Shown here: one piece after another, positions 60,330-64,000 of the stretch
Layout: each line of letters starts with the position of its first letter
Position numbering within the stretch: the first letter of the stretch is position 1
Source of the DNA: Siphonodentalium dalli
Taxonomy: Eukaryota > Mollusca > Scaphopoda > Gadilida > Siphonodentaliidae
Assembly (NCBI GenBank): GCA_032622095.1
Contig: CP136061.1
Location: forward strand, 199,882,244 to 199,946,243
DNA: 64,000 bases
Direction of reading: 5' to 3'
Made by a program: the position numbers and the translations under genes
The notes under the pieces: generated by a model
Told to the model about the DNA's origin: nothing
What the model saw: only the letters and a program-made list of their open reading frames with translations
The model's database searches: none

Positions 60330-60642
60330 AAATTTCTGTTACAATGAAATTATCGGTATTGAACGATCAAAGATACAGAACTTTAATCAACAATGAGGTT
60401 AGATATTGTAAAAGATGAAAGCATTGAAATATATTCTGAAAATCAAATTCAGACTAAAATGTTTGAACATACTCCACGATTAGCGATGTTTGCTGAAAAA
60501 GCACTGTAACAGTTATGTTTACATAACAATTATTTCAGTCCACGATATTTCGTTACAGCATGGATAACTATCAATGATAACTATATATCTAATGACAAAA
60601 TTGATCTATTTATTCATGTTCTTCATAGTGGTGATGTTTTAG
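60330..60642. repeat. Dispersed repeat, partner of 31.4-31.8 kb
   Basis: GTTTGAACATACTCCACGAT, TAGCGATGTTTGCTGAAAAA and GTTCTTCATAGTGGTGATGT align with 31660-31820. Both copies are followed by a TTAA-type MITE (immediately here, about 580 bp later at 32.4 kb). Confidence 0.55.
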
Positions 60643-61090
60643 AGGTACGCAATGTGAATTAACGCTCGCAAATTACTATTTCCTTGGCTTCGGGGGTAAG
60701 AAATATTTTATTCGAGTCGAGGAACCCACCCATCAAAGCTCAGAGTGATCAGATATCGATGTTTGAAATCTATTATTTTAATTTTCAGTGGACCAGTAAA
60801 CAGTCGGCGAGAAGTCTTCTCTGACCAAATTGCGGATGAAGTTGAATAACTCTAAAATTAAGTGACTTTTTTTGTGTCAGATATTTGACAAACTGGCAAA
60901 ATGTCGTTGAACAAAATTTGACAATTAACAGGTTTTGGACAATTTTATACTATAGTTGACTGTGGTTAGCATTTTTGGGGCAATTACTCGATTCTGATAA
61001 CTGAAGCGGCATTTCAAAACAATTTTGTTGTTGGAATCTGATTATATGGGGACCTGGCACATTAACCTACTACGAGTGCATTGGGTCCCT
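60643..61090. mobile_element. TTAA-type MITE, copy 4
   Basis: Left AGGTACGCAATG; interior TCGAGGAACCCACCCATCAA and AGCTCAGAGTGATCAGATAT; right GCATTGGGTCCCT before TTAA (61091). Termini more diverged than in copy 2. Confidence 0.78.
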
Positions 61091-62473
61091 TTAAAGCCAT
61101 TTGACGATTTAGAGGTTAAATTTTTACTCATACTAAATTCCTTTGTTGCATATCAGTCCGGCTAAGGGGATCGAAATACTTGCGATATGTTTGCGTGGAC
61201 TTTAAAACCAGGAGAAAGACTTATTGCAAACAATATAATCCAGAAAAAAATATTTCATTGTTTTTTCTTCAGCATGAAGCAATAACGTTTTATAATACAA
61301 ACCCCTGGGCAGGTTCTCGGACTATAAACCTAGCCGACGCTCTGCACAGGCGGTTGCTACTGTAGTTTGTTAGGTGTGGGCGCGCCATGGTCGTCGACAG
61401 GGACTATATATTATAGGCTTGTTACAACATAGATACAGAAATACAGGCATGAATTAGTGATTATATATTATCACACCTTAGCCCCTCAGCCTGGCCTTCT
61501 ATTTTAAGTGATACACTCGTGTATTATCGGCACGCACATTGTCGTAATCGCTTAGCGCAATGATATCGGTGTCAATGCCGGAAATGTATTATTATGTTAA
61601 TTAGAATATAATTATGATAATCAAATTGTGTTGGGTTTATTAGTGTTGACTTTGATGTAAGCATGGGTGATAAGTGTGGTTGAACAATTCTGTCAACATG
61701 AAGAAATTGTTTTAAAATGGAACTATATTTGTTCTTGAACGTGTCTTTACTTACTCTTTGGTTGTGAACCGGAAATCAATATTAATTGTGTTTAACCCCA
61801 GCCGTTTCCAGATCGTTTTTCCTTTCTTAAATTTGATTAGATGTCAAAATGGATCACAAATTCGTCGCAATTCTATACGAAATTTATTAACCTCGTCCAC
61901 TAAATTCGATTAATACATTTCGTATAGAATTGGAGATCCTCTATATCCTTTTCATTGAGGAGTACGTATAGAAAATGTTGAGGTAAAACGTTAAACAAAC
62001 TTATTATCCCAACATATATATCCGACCAACGAATAGGAATTCATCTGCACCTGAATTGCCTGTCGTCTGCTGTTATTTCCCGAACAGCCCCCAAAATGAA
62101 TAATAGACTAATAGAATACTATTCCAATGAAGAAAGAGCTAATATTGCAATTATTTCCGTTCATGTGAACCATTCACTTAGACGAACTTAGATAAAGCCC
62201 ACTCCCTCAAGTTCAGTCCGCCGAATTATGCCTATTTAAAGCGCACGTGTATGTTATCCATACCCGCATTTTGTTCTTTGCTTAACACATATGTTTTAGT
62301 CATGAAGAAAAAACCTTCTTCTAATATAAATTTTTAATTCAGAGAGGTCCCATTTCTTAAATACTTTCCGAATTTTATAAGCTAGTCTGATCCTTAATTT
62401 ATGAAATTAAAACAAAAAATCAGAATATATAGAGGCAACTGGGAATAAAATAATCAGGCATTACAGTACTCAC
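61091..62473. other. Intron 1 proximal part, no gene recognised
   Basis: Unassigned, next to the exon 1 donor. Contains a 15-bp inverted repeat (AATTCTATACGAAAT at about 61870, ATTTCGTATAGAATT at about 61917). Confidence 0.4.
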
Positions 62474-62615
62474 AATCGAATGCATATGTCGAATGTTCAC
62501 TATCATCAACAGCAAGACAGACCGGGGGTCTGTTGTGAATATCTCCATGCGAAGCCGCCCCATCGGACGTTTGCAAAGTCTGTATCTTGTCCCTCTCGTA
62601 CTGGTACCCGGCCAT
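62474..62615 (-). CDS. Universal stress protein gene, exon 1 (start codon)
   Basis: First coding exon of a universal stress protein (USP), a small soluble alpha/beta protein of the UspA fold, often nucleotide-binding and linked to stress responses. Read on the minus strand from ATG at 62615 (context CCCCC-ATG-G) it gives 47 residues plus one base. Residues 1-30 are a polar leader (MAGYQYERDK...). Residues 31-47 read PVCLAVDDSEHSTYAFD, the classic first beta strand and loop of the family; the Asp pair after AV is where ATP-binding members contact the nucleotide. The exon ends GATT before donor GTGAGT (62473-62468), phase 1. Joining it to exon 2 restores a Trp, giving AFDWY, the usual family sequence. 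This exon is more GC-rich than the DNA around it. Identification is from motif recognition and exact splice-phase agreement with two further exons; no database search was run. Confidence 0.9.
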
Positions 62616-63000
62616 GGGGGAACGATGATGTGACGTGATGGCCGGTCACGGGTGGATGAAGTCAGAGGAATATATCCGTTTCACTGTCAGCACGCAACAC
62701 CTTTCCTTTGGCAAGAACGAAAATGGCAACTAAAATAGCGGACTATTCCTTTAGGAAAATATCTAAATATCACGGTCGGCACTCGTAAGAAATTCTCCGG
62801 GAACTATTCCCCACCAGTGACACAAATGACAATAATATAAATCTGAGAGCTTCTCAGTTTTTTGCGGATGTGCGGTAACTTTCCAGATACGATACACAGA
62901 TTGTTTGTAGGTACCTTAACTCGAACGCTACATCCGCTAATGATCTGCTATAATTACAAGCAACGTGGGTGGAAGCTTCCCTCTGGTCTCGGTATCTATC
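62616..63000 (-). promoter_or_regulatory. USP upstream region (5' UTR and putative promoter)
   Basis: Sequence directly 5' of the USP start on the minus strand. A TGACGTGA element (62631-62638) fits a CREB/ATF-type site. GAA and TTC pentamer-like elements at 62788-62810 resemble heat-shock elements but have wrong spacing. No convincing TATA box. Role inferred from position only. Confidence 0.35.
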
Positions 63001-63155
63001 GAGCGATTCTTGTTGTTCCCTCCAACAATTCAACATACACGGAACTGTGCTCATTTATCGACTGAAAACAGCATTGGACTTTGTCTTCCTTGTGGTTACG
63101 GCAGTTGGATGTTTAGTAGTATAGGAATTGGCTTTTCCGAAGGAATTATGATACG

Positions 63156-63173
63156 AACCGTTAATTAACGGTT
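63156..63173. promoter_or_regulatory. Perfect 18-bp palindrome
   Basis: AACCGTTAATTAACGGTT. Contains two AACCGTTA half-sites, which resemble Myb-type sites, around a TTAATTAA core. It lies about 540 bp upstream of the USP start. Confidence 0.35.
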
Positions 63174-63679
63174 AATAAGACTCTCTATTAAATTGGGACC
63201 AAAATAAAATACCCTCCTTCAGTCTGCTGCCATCTATCGCGTACTGTTGTTAGCAGCATTTTGTTGTGGAAGTAATTGGTTATTATTAACAACAGGTAAA
63301 TCATTGGCATTCCACCTGTTTGCGATATATATTTCTGAGTAATATGGCCGCAGTGGTTGTATTAGCTTCCCAGTCGTATTGTAAAGATATATATACAATC
63401 TAGCAGACATTGGTGATACATAGATGTATATCGGGATGGTCGAGAGGGACCTGTGTACCCGGATCATGCAGGTACCACACGGAAAACAAAGAGGGAAACA
63501 ATACGAAATTATAACACAAAGCAAGATTATCACAATAACAGCGAGACCACTTGATACATGTATATAATTTAATCATAAGCTGTCAATCCACGGAATACTA
63601 TAAAACAATTGGCTGCCACACACTTTGCCATTAAGGTTATTTCACGATTACATTTCTTGATTACTTTCCCGCTACAGAA

Positions 63680-63709
63680 ATGACAGCATCATCGAGCGAC
63701 CACGCACAA
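63680..63709 (+). CDS. Candidate divergent first coding exon (MTASSSDHAQ)
   Basis: ATG at 63680 (context CAGAA-ATG-A) opens ten codons, MTASSSDHAQ, ending in phase 0 at a consensus donor GTAAGTAG (63710). If real, it begins a plus-strand gene leaving the window to the right, head-to-head with the USP gene about 1.1 kb away. Too short to identify; it could be chance. Confidence 0.25.
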
Positions 63710-64000
63710 GTAAGTAGACAAATCAACAAGACTGAACATTTGCAAAGAAATGAAACATGGAAATTAAAACTAACAAGGGTTAATGTCATCGTGGTCGAAG
63801 ATGACGAATATATCAATCCCACGTCCACCCGACAGCTGACCGATTCGTGATCAGTTGCAACTATAGTCAAATAAAACCGCCGAATAGCTGACGTCACTTG
63901 ATCATTAGATAAAACAGTTACTATACCCTCGTTATAGAATTTGTCTTCAAACTTTTCGGTTATAACTGCATAACCTTAATCGAAACAAGAGTTGTTTCTT

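Larger units (their letters stand above)
38975..62473 (-). other. USP intron 1 (about 23.5 kb)
   Basis: The GT-AG interval between exons 1 and 2, phase 1. It holds minisatellite C, microsatellites, cruciform repeats, at least four MITE copies, two Helitron-like elements, a hAT-like element and a degenerate zinc-finger fragment. No further USP-like exon was recognised inside it. The intron assignment is inferred from the matching splice sites and phases. Confidence 0.85.

Noticed and set aside
62780-62815. Heat-shock element upstream of the USP gene
   Set aside because: GAA and TTC units are present but with 1- and 3-base spacing instead of the required 2.

Overview
The window is animal genomic DNA: AT-rich, without bacterial-style gene packing, full of minisatellites, LINE fragments and short inverted-repeat transposons, and with genes split by GT-AG introns. 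A universal stress protein (USP) gene, a family kept in molluscs, annelids and cnidarians, and Helitron-like repeats with ACGG microsatellites of a type known from bivalves suggest a lophotrochozoan, possibly a mollusc. This placement is an inference.

The main gene is one small gene stretched across almost the whole window on the minus strand. Three short exons of a USP gene can be read by eye: exon 1 with the start codon at 62615-62474, exon 2 at 38974-38894 and exon 3 at 8530-8463. Each has consensus splice sites, the phases match (1, 1, 0), and the joined reading gives the first 97 residues of a USP. Intron 1 is about 23.5 kb and intron 2 about 30.4 kb. The C-terminal exon or exons, which should carry the glycine-rich nucleotide loop, must lie left of base 1 or were not recognised.

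Layout. 1-8407: 34/35-bp minisatellite A (about 243 units), ending 55 bp from exon 3. 8408-9760: exon 3, a CT tract and a minus-strand LINE reverse-transcriptase fragment. 10556-12130: 32-bp minisatellite B. 12270-21590: two direct copies of a duplicated gene of an unrecognised family, the first interrupted by a 5.2-kb foldback transposon that itself carries a nested 2.2-kb element. 24905-26026: an intact plus-strand member of the same family, lying antisense inside USP intron 2. 21.9-35 kb: MITEs, a nested transposon stack (28.0-29.6 kb), a LINE 3' end and a hAT-like repeat. 36.0-37.8 kb: tandem repeat D, about 125 bp. 38.9 kb: USP exon 2. 39.1-42.5 kb: 32-bp minisatellite C. 43-62 kb: intron 1 with microsatellites, cruciform-forming repeats, two Helitron-like elements, a hAT-like element with a perfect 8-bp target duplication and a degenerate zinc-finger fragment. 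62.5-64 kb: USP exon 1, its upstream region and a possible divergent first exon.

Most other short open frames come from repeats or from chance. Several start only at TTG or GTG, which is not expected in an animal nuclear genome.
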